Source of the DNA: Berberis thunbergii | Taxonomy: Eukaryota > Streptophyta > Magnoliopsida > Ranunculales > Berberidaceae | Length of the DNA: 64,000 nucleotides | Direction of reading: 5' to 3' | NCBI GenBank assembly: GCA_003290165.1 | Contig: QNQO01006270.1 | Coordinates: 107,442-171,441 of the forward strand | Part shown: one piece after another, positions 1-10,834 of the stretch | How the letters are laid out: the number at the start of each line of letters is the position of its first letter | Numbering within the stretch: position 1 is the first letter of the stretch | Made by a program: the position numbers and the translations under genes | Notes under the pieces: model-generated | The model's database searches: none | Seen by the model: the letters and a program-made list of their open reading frames with translations, nothing else | What the model was told of the DNA's origin: nothing

Positions 1-602
1 CACGCTCAATTCAGCAAAGCCCAAACAACAACAAGCCCATAATTGGCAGAATCGGGACAATCGGGTTTGAGTTGCAATGAGCCAGTAAGCCCACATGTCA
101 CGTAATCAAGCCCAATACTTGTAAGACCCCTAAGGCAAGTATCTGAGAGTTCTACCCAAGATAAGCAAGTCGGCAACACATTGGATCCGTCTAGGAAACA
201 TATATTAGAGTATAAGTCGGGCAAGGAAACTTTCGTGCATAGACAATACACAGAAAGGGAAACCTCTCCCGTGGATCTAGGAGCACGAGTCGTGTAGAGA
301 AACTATCCCACATGCACAGCTCTCAATCAGGAAATGATCTCCACAGCAAGATCAATTTTCCTAAACTACACCACCAAAAGCTTAGCCAAACGAAGACTCC
401 TTCACTATAAAAGAGAGATGAGATCGATGAACTAGAGGTACACAATATAACCCAGTTTACAGTTTTAAGCCTCTCATCGGACTTATCTAACTTAAGCATT
501 GGAGTGTCATCGGCCACCACACGGTGGTCCTTGGCTCACGTTTGCTACTTATGCAGGTCTAGGTAAGCAGCAATGAAGGAGAGCAAAAACCGACTACATC
601 AG
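1..602. other. Non-genic, LTR-like remnant
   Basis: I find no gene here. The stretch at about 490-560 (a GCATTGGAGTG motif, a run on CCACC, then TGCAGGTC) resembles one at about 8812-8875 in the same orientation. Such motifs are common near the end of plant Ty3-gypsy LTRs, so this is probably an LTR remnant. The short open frames lack any recognisable domain. Confidence 0.4.
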
Positions 603-1530
603 GCGCATATATTCACCTTTTCAAAGGGCGTCAATCTCTTAACTATCCTAGTAGGGTAGCAATGGGATGAATTTATATCACCCTTGTCCCTCTTGATGAG
701 TTTTATCATCTATAATTGGCTTATTGTAGGTGAAATAAGCTTATCCTACCAAAGTCATCCCACCTATCCCCTTATATATTTTCTTATTTATTATTATTAT
801 TTTGAAGTTTATGTTCTTATTATGTAAATAGAAAATAAATAGTTCAACTTCGATCACCTAGGTTTTGAAAAAGTTTTGGAGTCATGCACATTTATCTTGT
901 TCCTGGCCTCTCTCCCCGTTGGCATATTCTTCTCCTCCAACTTTTCATTTATTCTCAAGTATCATTTTCGCCTTATTATCTCTCGGTCTTTCATTTATCT
1001 CTACGATATACTAGTATTAATTACTTACAAAAATTAATAATAATATAATGATAATTAAAAACACTAGATTGTCTCAATTCTAAACTTTAGAACTAGTTGG
1101 TACGTTGTGTCTCTACAACATATTGGAATTAATAATAATGATAATTAGAAACACTAAACTGTATCAATTCTAGTAATTATTGAAAACTTTATAACTAGTT
1201 GGAAAGTTAATGTTAACTTATAAGGTTATTTCCCTTTTGACCCCATTAGTTTATGACTATCTTGTTTGGCATCCAATTTTTTTTATTCCAATCACACACC
1301 CAATCTGAGTCTTGTCTTGATTATTACGCCAAAGATATTGACTAACTAAATCCATCCATATTTCCCATAAATACTAGATTACCCCATATTGTTAGACATG
1401 GCCTCATGGGCCTGGCACATGACAATTTTGACAAATTTAGTTTGGGATGAAAACACTTGTGCATCCCAAGGCAACATTAATCCCATATTCCTCATTCTCT
1501 TCTCCTGCAACAAGTCTCTTCATATCCCAT
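603..1530 (+). repeat. Dispersed duplication, copy 1 of 2 (about 1 kb)
   Basis: This segment shares a long collinear run with 10835-12040. Shared blocks include the opening GGGCGTCAATCTCTTAAC, the CTATAATTGGCTTATTGTAG block, the TTATTCTCAAGTATCATTTT block and the ACTAGATTACCCCATATTG block. Copy 1 lacks the SINE present in copy 2 and so serves as its empty site near 730. No coding potential is seen. Confidence 0.75.
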
Positions 1531-1602
1531 ATTGGCCTAACAGCCACAGGGAGAGACTTGTCGAAGGGTTGACCGACCAAATGCCTGATATATGAGAGAG
1601 AT

Positions 1603-2050
1603 TGTTGGGTTTATCCCACATCGTCTATGGAATGGGTTGATGGTTAGTTAATAAGTGTGAGGGGGAGTCTAACTCATGGGCTAGCTTTTGGGGTTGAGAG
1701 TCCTAAGACTACCCAAGACCGGTATCATAGCCCAAGTGTAGAACATTTTGGCTCAATAGCCACAAAGAATAGTCTGGTACAAAGGTTAGCCAACTAGAGG
1801 CCCGATGTGTGAGGGAGACGTTGTTGGGTTTATCCCACATCGGTTGTTCCTAGGTATACAACATCTCGACCTAATAGCCACAATGAAGAGACTGGTTGAA
1901 GGGTCAGCCAACTAAAAACTTGATGTGTGAGGATAGATTGTTGGATTTGTCCCGCATCAACTGACGAGGGACTAGTTGAAGGGTTAGCTAACCAAAACCT
2001 CATTGTGTGAGAAGTGATTGTTAGATTTATCCCACATCAACTAATGATAT
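1603..2050 (+). mobile_element. TRIM retroelement fragments, degenerate array
   Basis: The piece starts TGTTGGGTTTATCCCACATCG at its left LTR edge, runs to about 1719, and is followed by a PBS-like GGTATCATAGCC and a short spacer. A second LTR start lies at 1822, then further degraded starts near 1950 and 2020. Short LTRs beginning TGTTGGG next to a Met-tRNA-type primer site, with no coding sequence, fit terminal-repeat retrotransposons in miniature. Confidence 0.7.
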
Positions 2051-2121
2051 GTTTATAAGCATTAGAGAAAACCTCACCTCATCAGCTACCTATTGGGAAT
2101 GAATAAAGTAAGAGTAAACTT

Positions 2122-2347
2122 CAACTAAATGTGAAAGATCTAATTGGTTTTAAAAAATATTTTATCAGTTTACATTTGTATTCCCTCTTTTCTGTGTAGA
2201 CTTGTCTCTTCCTAGTCAACATCTCTATTTCACCATCTATCTTTTCAGAGTTATGTTAACCAACACCATATAACAAATTGTTTAACCATATAATTGATGA
2301 CTTGTAATGAGTGGTTTCATTTGTCATTAAACATCACACGAATAAAA
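2122..2347 (+). repeat. Direct repeat, copy 1 (pair at 3485-3706)
   Basis: About 225 bp is shared with 3485-3706, from CAACTAAATGT to CATCACACGAATAAA. Each copy lies to the right of a TRIM fragment, so the TRIM and its flank probably spread together as a segmental duplication. Confidence 0.75.
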
Positions 2348-2407
2348 GATTGATTGTGAGGAAAAAGGTGTGATGGTTTGGACTATTACAGGTTGGGGTT
2401 GTCTCCT

Positions 2408-2698
2408 GGGTAGAGTTAGTGCTATTAGACTGAAACCAATTACTTTTCCACTTACCTCCATCTCCAATCCAATCTTCCACAATCAAAGCGTCACCTGCTA
2501 CCTTAAATCCAGTATGTAGAAAGAAGGGGTAGAGTTATTACTACCAAGACTCAAACCAATTACTTTTGCACTTACCTCCGTCCCTAATCTAATCTTTCCA
2601 CAATCAAAGCATCAGCTGCATCCTTAAATACAATATGTAGTTGGAGGGTATAGCTATTACTGGCAAGACTAAAATCATTTACTTTTGCATACATCATC
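2408..2698 (+). repeat. Tandem repeat, period about 120 bp, 2.5 copies
   Basis: Units start near 2408, 2528 and 2645 with GGTAGAGTTA-like sequence and share CCAATTACTTTT, CACTTACCTCC and CACAATCAAAGC. Copies differ by point changes and small indels. No coding content. Confidence 0.75.
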
Positions 2699-3139
2699 TC
2701 TGCTAAAGAAAACATATCTTTAGAAAATGAGTGGCTTGTTTATAAGAAACATACTTTAATTCAATTTAAATAATTAGTTGTAACAAAACAACTGAACTAG
2801 AAATTTTACCTTGGCGACATATTTAGCTCAAGAAAAAAACTACCACTCATCCTTTTTAACTTGCATATATTGATTAACAGAATTCATGGGACTGATTGAT
2901 ACTGAGTTAGTTGTCATTGTGGGAAAGAAAATTATGTGTATTAAGATGCTCAATAGTTTTGGGCACAGGTGTCAGAGAATTCCCTTGGCATTAACTCCGT
3001 GCGGAGTAGTTTAGAGCAAAAGTAAATAGTTCTTAATTGCTACTTTCTGCTGTCAATTTGTATGCTTATTTTGTTTATTAGAAATTAAACTATTTATTTC
3101 AGAATACAATAAAATTCAATCATGCTCAAGAACTTACAA

Positions 3140-3473
3140 TTTGTATCCCATATGAGCAGAGGAATGGGTTAGTTGTCAGTTTATAAGTGTGAGGGAAAGC
3201 TTCAACTCATGAGCTAGTTTTTGGGGTTGAGAGATACCCAAGATCGCCCAACACTGGTATCAGAACTCAGGTGTACAACATCTCAATCCAATAACCATAA
3301 GGAAGAGACTTGTCGAAGGGTAAGCTGAGCAAAGGCTTGATGTGTGCAGGGAAAATTGTTGGTTTATCTTACATCGAATGTGGAAGGGGAAGGTAGTCAG
3401 TTTATATGTGTGAGGAAAAGTCTCATCTCATGAGCTAGCTTTCAAGGTTTAGAGAGACCCAAACCATCGAACA
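3140..3473 (+). mobile_element. TRIM retroelement, near-complete
   Basis: The 5' LTR (about 3140-3253) ends CCCAACA and is followed at once by a Met-tRNA type primer site, TGGTATCAGAAC. A spacer of about 100 bp follows, then the 3' LTR from 3357 (TGTTGGTTTATC) to 3473. Both LTRs carry GTGTGAGG and CATGAGCTAG blocks. It encodes nothing and would be non-autonomous. Confidence 0.75.
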
Positions 3474-3484
3474 ATAGTGCTCTG

Positions 3485-3706
3485 CAACTAAATGTTAAAG
3501 ATCTAATTTGTTTAAGAAACATCTTATCAGTTTACATTTTTATTCCCTCTTTTCCCTATAGACTTGTCTCTTCCTAGTGAACATCTCTACTTCACCATCT
3601 ATCTTATCTAAGTTATGTTTTGGATTACCATCTAACAAATTGCTCAACCACATAATTGATGACCTGCATTGAGTGTTTTCATTTATCAGTAAACATCACA
3701 CGAATA
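3485..3706 (+). repeat. Direct repeat, copy 2 (pair at 2122-2347)
   Basis: See the partner. The shared CTCTTCCTAGT and CACCATCTATCTT blocks are in the same order and spacing in both. Confidence 0.75.
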
Positions 3707-3721
3707 AAGGGTAGAGTTATA

Positions 3722-3996
3722 ACTGTGAGGGAAAGCCTCGCCTCATGCTTTAGCTTTTATGGTTGAGAGATGTTTAAGACCACCCAACACTATCAGAGCC
3801 TAGATGTACAACATCTCGGCCCAATAGCGAAAGGGAGAGACTAGTCGAAGGTTACCCGACCAAAGGCCCGATTTGTGAGGTAGAAATTATTGGGTTTATC
3901 CACATCGGCCGTGAAAGGGGCAGACAGTCAATTTATAAGTGTGAGGGAAAATCTCACCTCATGAGATAGCTTTTGGCGTTGATAGTAACCCAAGGA
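3722..3996 (+). mobile_element. TRIM retroelement, diverged copy
   Basis: LTR ending CCCAACA at 3783-3789, a damaged primer site (TATCAGAGCC), a spacer with ACAACATCTCGGCCCAATAG, and a second LTR from about 3889 (TTGGGTTTATCC). It is the third member of the local TRIM cluster. Confidence 0.7.
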
Positions 3997-4764
3997 GAAA
4001 TAGTTGGAGGTAAGAAAAAATTATCGTCGGCAGGATCAGTTGGAGAAAGTGGACCAGGATCTTCGTTGTCCGCAGAAGGAGTGGAAACATCTTTGAAAAC
4101 GGGGTCAGCTATTGCGTAGTACTTGCTAAGGTCCCAACCCTTATCCACTTCTATATAATCGATGTGATCAATTTTTCTAGAAACAACTTTAATTAACTCC
4201 ACTTCAGCTGCATTAGCATTTGATTGCTCAGCAAGTACAAAAAATTCCTACTTAGCCCGAGCAAGCTCCTCTTAAATTTGAGAGAATTTCTGAGATGTCT
4301 GCTCTTTAAGGCTTCTTTCAACAGCCAATTGCTCCTTCACATAAGTGACTTATCAGTCATCTATTCCACTTGCCTCTCAACGGTCACGTGGAGAGCAGAA
4401 TGAGAACCCGCCATAGTCCCTGTCTGATCACGAGCTTCTTTCGTGGTAGTCAACTCACTTTCCGTGGCAGACAACGATGATTGTAGCTCCGCAACCTGCT
4501 CAGAAGGTGATCCCTTTCCTTTTCCACAAAATTCATTTCTATAGCAAACTTATCACTGACGCCCTCCACCTCCTTTAGAGTATCTTGATAAGCATTAACT
4601 ACTTTCTCTTCATAAGTTGCATCCTCCTTCAACTTATCTACGTGAGAAAGAGCATTAGAAAGATGCAACTTTTGTTGTGCATACTTCTTCTCCATGGCAT
4701 GCACATGTTCATGGGCAGCCTGATACTCAGACCCCGTCATCTCAGCATGAGTGAGATGGGACAT
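3954..4764 (-). pseudogene. Gypsy-type gag-like protein, C-terminal part, broken
   Basis: Minus-strand open pieces at 4764-4450 and 4202-3954 encode a coiled-coil-like, Glu/Lys/Leu-rich stretch (heptad-like around HAMEKKYAQQKLHL) followed by an acidic, proline-rich tail (LSPTDPADDNFFLPP). This matches the architecture of the plant putative gypsy-type transposon gag: conserved N-terminal domain, disordered middle, coiled coil, acidic tail. The N-terminal part probably lies at 6540-8130 on the same strand, separated by a CACTA element. Stops and frame changes show it is dead. The family call is inference from layout. Confidence 0.5.
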
Positions 4765-5232
4765 CCCCTACTCAGAGCAAACAAAATAGTCCAATATATA
4801 TATGGTGTTTGAGGTTGGAGATAAAATACGGGTAAGATTTACCCAAATATATGAATCTAACAGATTACATAGAACTTAAAGTTAGCATTTATTCTTATCT
4901 TCAATCAATCCTCAATAAGAGTGCATGGGTTCGATTCTCATACCCAACATTTTGATATTTATTTATCTTGATATTTAAAGTAGAATAAATTATATTTATC
5001 ATCTAAAGTCGCACTCAAACAATAAACATGAACTCCATATTTTGAAGAAAAAATTTTACATGTAGAGTGCCAATGGCACAGGAAATACCCTAGTATATAT
5101 ATTAAGGGGAAAACAGTAAAGCTAAACTTTTTACCTCCATTATATACTTCACACAATCCCAACAGCAGCAACATACATAGGGGCTTTATTCATCAACCAT
5201 TAATGCCATGAGTTGATATGATTGTGTGCATT
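4765..5232. other. Spacer within broken gag element
   Basis: AT-rich sequence between the coiled-coil gag piece and the CACTA element. No domain seen. Confidence 0.4.
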
Positions 5233-5235
5233 CTC

Positions 5236-6421
5236 CACTTTATAGCATGCCAAAAATGCTATCACTAGATATGATAGCATTAAATGACATGTTGCGACAA
5301 CCCTCGTTATTAAAAGTTTGGCCTCTATGATAGCGTTTTTGGTGCACTATTAAAAGTGCACTTTTAATAACATTTTTTAGCGTTGTTGTAACACTTTCAA
5401 TAGCGCTTAGAACATGTTGTTGTATAGTGATAAACGTTGCTGTAACATTTTCATAGCGTTTAATAAATGTTGTTACATAGTTTTATACGACGTTTTTAAA
5501 TTGTTATAAATTTAGTTAAGACGACACTTTAAAAATGCTATTAAAAGGGTGCGGCATTTTTTTAACCCATTTGTTTTTAGCTATGTTGGTATCATTTGCA
5601 ATGTTCTACCTGCTATTAAAAGTGCAACATTAAATAGAATCCAACCATGTAAGAAAATATCATTTATTGATAATCAAACTAGTTCAATACATGGTAGAAA
5701 CATAAATACAATGCCATACAAAATAAAGTTCATTAGTTCTTAAATAAAATGTAAACATAGTATGAAAATGTCATTTTTTCAAAGTTAATAGAATCTTCTT
5801 TCCCGTCACATTCTTCTTCCTCATCTTCATCTACTTCATCATCACCTGCCATATAAACATAAAGGTATATCAAAACACTCACAAGACAAAAGCACCACAT
5901 GAAATATATATTCACAATGTCAAATTCAAAACTATAACCAATATAACTCATCTACAAACATAATCTATATTTTCTCTAAACAAGAAATTATAAATACATA
6001 TAGAAAATCATCCTGCTTAAAAGGTCAATGTCAAGGGATGGATACCAAACTGGAAATCATAAGCTTCCAAGAGTGAAACAAGAGGGACTCAACAATTACT
6101 TCAAAATCTAGTTGCTATTAAATATCAATCAAGGAATGATGTTATTAGGGCCTATCAAAATCTAGTGGCGAGCTTTGCAGGGGAGAGCTTAAAGGGAAGA
6201 GAGGCGAGCTTTGAGTGTCATGTTTTAAGTTTAGCTAGAGTGAAATTTAGGGGAGAGGAGAGATAAGGTCAAGTTAAATAAAAATTTTGGGGGGCGCCAA
6301 AAAGCCCGCCCTTCATTAGACAACGTTTTCATTTGTAAAGGCCATTAAAATTGATTTTTCATAGCAAAATTGTAAAAAGTGTTATTGGAAAATGCTATCA
6401 ATAAGGATGTGTGGTGTAGTG
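5236..6421. mobile_element. CACTA (En/Spm) non-autonomous element
   Basis: The right end reads GTGGTGTAGTG, the reverse complement of a canonical CACTAC terminus. The left end reads CACTTTATAG, a one-base decay of CACTA. A 3 bp CTC lies on both sides (5233-5235 and 6422-6424), the size expected for CACTA. Both subterminal regions are full of short repeats in both orientations (AGCGTT, ATGCTATTAAAAG, TGTTGTAAC types), typical of transposase-binding subterminal repeats. At 1,186 bp with no transposase it is a deletion derivative. It interrupts the gag-like element on the minus strand. Confidence 0.7.
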
Positions 6422-6539
6422 CTCATGCACGTCAATCTCCGAGTGCTATGAAAACCGACCATCTGTATTGACATGGATAGCCCCGAGGATGGGCTATTTT
6501 CAGCTGACTTTTGGATGGAACACAGAAGGGTCAGCGATA

Positions 6540-8130
6540 ATAGATGAGCCACCCTTGGTCACCCAGCAGTGACTGGGACACCAGAAATGATGGACACACC
6601 AGCCTTCGTCTTCTTGTTAGTAGATGGAACAGCAGACGATACTGGGTGGAAAGGATGAGAGTCAGACATCTGCTTCATACTTGGATCAACAAGAAGAGGA
6701 GGAAGAGAGGACTTGGAGCTCCGACCCTGATCAATAGCAACATTGTCAAAAGACGGATCATACTTGAAGTCGTCCAAAGACAACTTCGTGTTTGGAATCT
6801 GAGACTTATTCAGAAAAGACACGAGCATCCTCATCTGACACTTTGTTGATGTCTGTCACATCAGCATAAGTAAGGAGGTCCTTCTCATATTCAACAAATC
6901 GGAGCACGAGGATGGGCAATTTTCTCCCAACTTTTCGCAAAAGCCTTCTACATCTCCTCATCTTCATGAGCGTCAAGATGAGAGTCATCCTCTTGGTTCT
7001 TCTTCAAAGAACTAGATTCCTTATTCCTTGATCTCTGAATAACAGAATTATCGAGACTCACTCCCCTATCCAGAACCACAAGAAGAAGGGCAGTGGAACA
7101 TCTCTCGTGGAAGAGACGGCTCCAGAAGAAGAAACCAACCCAACAAGCCTCTTTTGCTTTGAAGGCAAACCAACATCGACCAAACCACTCACAACCTTCC
7201 TTTTTGAAGAACTAGGAGACCTCCGAGCCCTCCTCTTCCTCGTAGTCAGATCCGCATCCTGACCACCAACGCTAGCAAAAGGACCACGTTGAGCAACAGT
7301 GACACCATAGTCATGTCCATAAACAACCAATTGTCGTTCCTGAGCACTAAGGCCTTATAGGCCACTCTGGTCAACTACCTTCAAGCTCAGCACATTTTCA
7401 AGTAGTGTCCAAGGAAAATAGAGAAATTGATCCCTCGTCGATTGTTCTTCTACAGTCAAATGCAAGTTGTTCAAGTTTCTAGAAGTCTTAAACGACCTGA
7501 GAATAGGTTTACCAACAAAGTTGAAATACCTAGATTCCATGGAAGCATGGAACCAGGTCCTTTGCCAGAATTTGAAATCACATTTCGGCTTGCCCATACA
7601 AATAGGCGAAATCAAATAGTAGACAACATTCTTGTTGAACTTCAATGTCAGCAGAGAATGTAGCAAATTATCGTTCAGACGATGTGACATAACTTTTATA
7701 ATTCAGAGCCTTTTGGTAAAATAAAAATAAAAAAAGGGAGGGGTTTCTTAACTACTCAAAACATCCCATCTCGCAAAGTCTTGAGCAAGGTGCCAACCAA
7801 GACCCTCAAGCCTTTGGGACCAAACTGAGCAGGTGGAATACCGATCAAATCCAGATAAGCCTTTGGCTGGATATGTCTATCACCATCTCCTAGCAGTATG
7901 AGATGCAAGTCGAACGAAATAGAATACGCATGACGGAGGTCATGCAAGGTGGCTTGGGTTGTTAGCAATGAATCAAAGAACCCCACATAGGTGGTCAAAT
8001 GATTGATACTCATAGATCTCTTGGGATTCATGGTGAAAAGTTTTCTTAACTCGGAAAATAAAAGAGAAAGGAACAAAAAAGTTCTACAAATGAAAAATGC
8101 ATAAAAAAATACACAACTCTCTAGATCCAT
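6540..8130 (-). pseudogene. Gypsy-type gag-like protein, N-terminal part, broken
   Basis: Four minus-strand pieces (8130-7756, 7690-7355, 7330-7058, 6834-6559) read in order like one decayed protein. The first two contain FDLHLILLGDGDRHIQPKAY and a block with CDFKFWQRTWFHAS, resembling the globular domain of plant putative gypsy-type transposon gag proteins (F-K-W/F-x-F-F pattern). Next comes a basic, Ser/Arg-rich linker (TRKRRARRSPSSSKRK) and a Ser/Pro-rich stretch. Frame changes and stops separate the pieces. Continuation probably lies at 4764-3954 beyond the CACTA insertion. Confidence 0.5.
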
Positions 8131-8959
8131 TATATAGGATTAGATAACGAAAAGTCAATCAATGGGACATCGTGCAGAAAATAATAGTTGCACAAAACCC
8201 TAAAATCACGCCAAAACGAGCTAATTGATTCATAGTAAAGTAGCAGTTAAATAGTGGCCATTGAATGACAGTTATTAACTGCATTAAATGATGCGCAGAG
8301 AAGTGATGATGAACCTCAATAACCCACCGCCTCATAGTTGGTAGCTATGAGCCCACTAACTAGGGGGAGTAGATGATGAACATCAAACAACCATTCGATC
8401 ATGGCCGAACATGTGGCACAAATCATCTTTCATTAGGGACAATTAACATGTCCAATCACCAAAGCTCAAAAAGGCATTGGTAGTGGACTATGATCCAAGT
8501 TAAAAGGCCTAAACCTCAGGCCAAATGAATCTCTCCCCAGAGGACAAAGACGTTACGAATAAGACAAGTCATGACGGGAATCTCTCTCCAAATGACGTAT
8601 CTCAATTAGGAGAAGACTTTTATGAGAAACATCCCCATTCATTGTGCCATGCATGCTTAAGTCGCGTACAAAATTATTACTCTTATTACATAAGGTAAAG
8701 AAGAGAGATGAGGAAAGAAGTACGTAAAAACCGTACGATGAGAAACGTCCCCCTTCATTGTGCCATGCATGCTTAAGTCAAGTTCATATTTTCCTCATTT
8801 CATCGACTAAAGCATTGGAGTGCCTTCAGCCACCAACAAAGCGGTCTTTGGCAATCTAACCTTATTTTGCAGGTCAGATATCGAGGAGCAAATTTGGATG
8901 CTCAAACAGTATAATTGGCTGATTGTAAAATATATTAGATTAGTTTTACAGACGTCCAT
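8131..8959. other. LTR-like, non-coding
   Basis: No gene. An internal direct repeat of about 40 bp (ATGAGAAAC...CATTCATTGTGCCATGCATGC) occurs near 8622 and 8739. The motif GCATTGGAGTGCC near 8812 matches the LTR-like motif near 500. Probably LTR remnants. Confidence 0.4.
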
Positions 8960-9170
8960 ACAAAAAATGGACTTTTTTAATGGCCTTATCCCATAGCAAA
9001 ATGCACCCATAGTTAAGAAATTGAAATGTTGAGGGAAAAAAAAAGTTGTAGAAATTGATGTGCTCCAATGCCAACCACAAGAGTCACTGTTGTCCAATTG
9101 AAAACAAATTTGGCGCGCGAAAAGGTATTCACCTTTTCAAAGGGCGTTGATCTCGTTTTATTTTATTTTA
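8960..9170 (+). repeat. Direct repeat, copy 1, with empty hAT site
   Basis: The run from ACTTTTTTAATGGCC through AATGCCAACCACA to TTCAAAGGGCG is shared with 9290-9385 plus 10777-10850. In the other copy a 1.4 kb hAT-like element sits exactly in CCAACCA; here, near 9070, the site is uninterrupted. Confidence 0.75.
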
Positions 9171-9805
9171 TTTTGTTAAAAGCGTCGATCTTAATTATCT
9201 CACTAGAATACAAAAACTCCTTATAGCATCAACAATACATTGATTGTAAAAGAGGTGAGTTTAAAAAGAAAGTAAAATTTGTTGACTTTTTTAATGGCCT
9301 AATCCCATACCAAAATGCACCCAAGTAAGGTAATTGAAAATAGAAAGAAAAGGAAGTCATAAAAAATGTCTTTGATGCCAACCAAACAGGTCGTCGATCC
9401 GCGGGTTCAACTTGAATCAGACCGTTTTGCTCTAAACGGTCCGGATTTCAATTATAAGTTTTTACATACGGTTCGGATCGGTCCGGGTCCGATATAAAAC
9501 GGTCCGATCCCGGTTCCTATTTTTAAAAACGAAACAGTCCAGGTTGGACCCGTTTCAAATCAGATTAGTTATAAAAACCTAAATATGGAACTAAGTAACC
9601 TAACTGTCTAACAAAACTCCTTTACTCTTTCGAAAATTACTCTTTACTCCTTTCCTACCCTAGCAAACAAAGCTCCTTTGCTTTACTCTTCAAGTCTTTA
9701 GAGCAGAAGAGAAGTGAGAGTAGTGAGCACCCGCCACCCGCAGGCTGCCTCCCCCACACTGCAGGCCGCCTTCCCCTCTTCAGATATGTGCCATAAGAGA
9801 TCAAT

Positions 9806-10099
9806 TTATGGTTGTTGTAGGCCTCCATAATATTCACACTCGTCCAAAACATCATCAACCTCGTACGATGCATCATTTAGTTCCTCCAACCATAATCGAA
9901 CCGTTGCTTCGTCCAAATGTCTCTCCTCTGCATCATCGAAAACATCATTGATTCTACAAAAGCTTTTATTAAGTTTCTTCAACTGATCTTTCACCATACC
10001 CACTAATGGACGAAGTCTCTTCCGATCGTTGTCAATTAAAGAGTTGGGCTTTCCAAACACAACTCCAAAGAAGGGACATACGACTCGACCTGCTTCCAT
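9806..10099 (-). pseudogene. CC-NLR resistance protein fragment (Rx N-terminal domain)
   Basis: A 97-residue frame starting at Met (10099) resembles the coiled-coil Rx_N domain of plant CC-NBS-LRR immune receptors. It has helical repeats ending in WLEELNDASYEVDDVLDECE, the hallmark of the fourth helix with an EDVID-like motif (here YEVDDVLDE). There is no NB-ARC or LRR sequence after it. The piece lies inside a hAT-like element, with a pyrimidine-rich leader upstream (to about 10140), so it was probably captured with its first-exon context. It could at most make a truncated CC domain; I infer it is not a functional receptor. Confidence 0.75.
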
Positions 10100-10319
10100 G
10101 ATCTCTCTCTCTCACACAACTGGTTCTCCTCTTCAAACTGCTAGCTAATAGAGAAAAGGTTTTGTATGATGCTTGTATTATTCTCCTCTTCAATTGCTAA
10201 CAGAGAAGAGTCAATTTTGGAAAAACACAGTTGTTATTGTTAAATATGGAGTGCACCGATCTGTGGCAAGGAGATTGATGATGGAGTGCGCCTTCCTCTT
10301 CAGATCTACTCCTTCCTCA

Positions 10320-10500
10320 CGACCCTATGGATGATGATTTCTGTTGATCGATGATGGATGATTTATGTTGGTCGATGATGGATGATTTCTGGATTATGGA
10401 TGTTGATCGATGATTTCTGGATGATGTTGATCGATGATTTCTGGATGATGGATCTTGATCGATTTTGTATGATCTGTATGAATATGATGGATCTCTTATG
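10320..10500 (+). repeat. Short imperfect tandem repeats (GATGATGGATGATTTCTG type)
   Basis: Repeats of 18-27 bp built from TTGATCGATGATTTCTGGAT and GATGATGGAT, inside the hAT-like element. The minus-strand open frame over it (Ser/Arg/His-rich) is a product of the repeat and not a gene. Confidence 0.7.
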
Positions 10501-10834
10501 GATCGAACCAAATTTACTTTTGTTTTTTTTTTTTTGAATGCAATTTTTCTGTTCTTGATTGGATATCTTATGGATCTGTATGAATATGATGGATCAATTT
10601 TTTGTATGATCTGTATGAATATGATTGAAAGTTTGGAACCGTAGGAACCGAACCGTTAGGTTTGGTTCCAATTATCAAAATGAAGGGATCCGAACCGGAC
10701 CGGATCCGTTAAAATGTAAACGGTTCTAGTTAGGTTCTTCCAAATTTGGAACCGATTCGGACTGTGCCCACCCCTACCAACCACAGTAGTCATGTTGTCC
10801 TATGGAAAAAATAGTTGGGCACAAAAACGAATTG

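Larger units (their letters stand above)
9386..10776. mobile_element. hAT-like non-autonomous element with captured NLR fragment
   Basis: The right end is CACCCCTA (TAGGGGTGGGCA read inward), a typical hAT terminus. The left end, ACAGGTCG, matches poorly. The flanks carry CCAACCAA (9378-9385) and CCAACCAC (10777-10784), an 8 bp target duplication with one difference, and a paralogous empty site exists near 9070. Both subterminal regions are dense in GGTTCGGATCGG/GAACCG motifs. The interior holds a resistance-gene fragment (9806-10099, minus) and no transposase, so it is a derivative that captured host sequence. Confidence 0.65.

Noticed and set aside
10317..10511. Minus-strand Ser/Arg/His-rich frame
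   Set aside because: Translation of short tandem repeats inside the hAT-like element.
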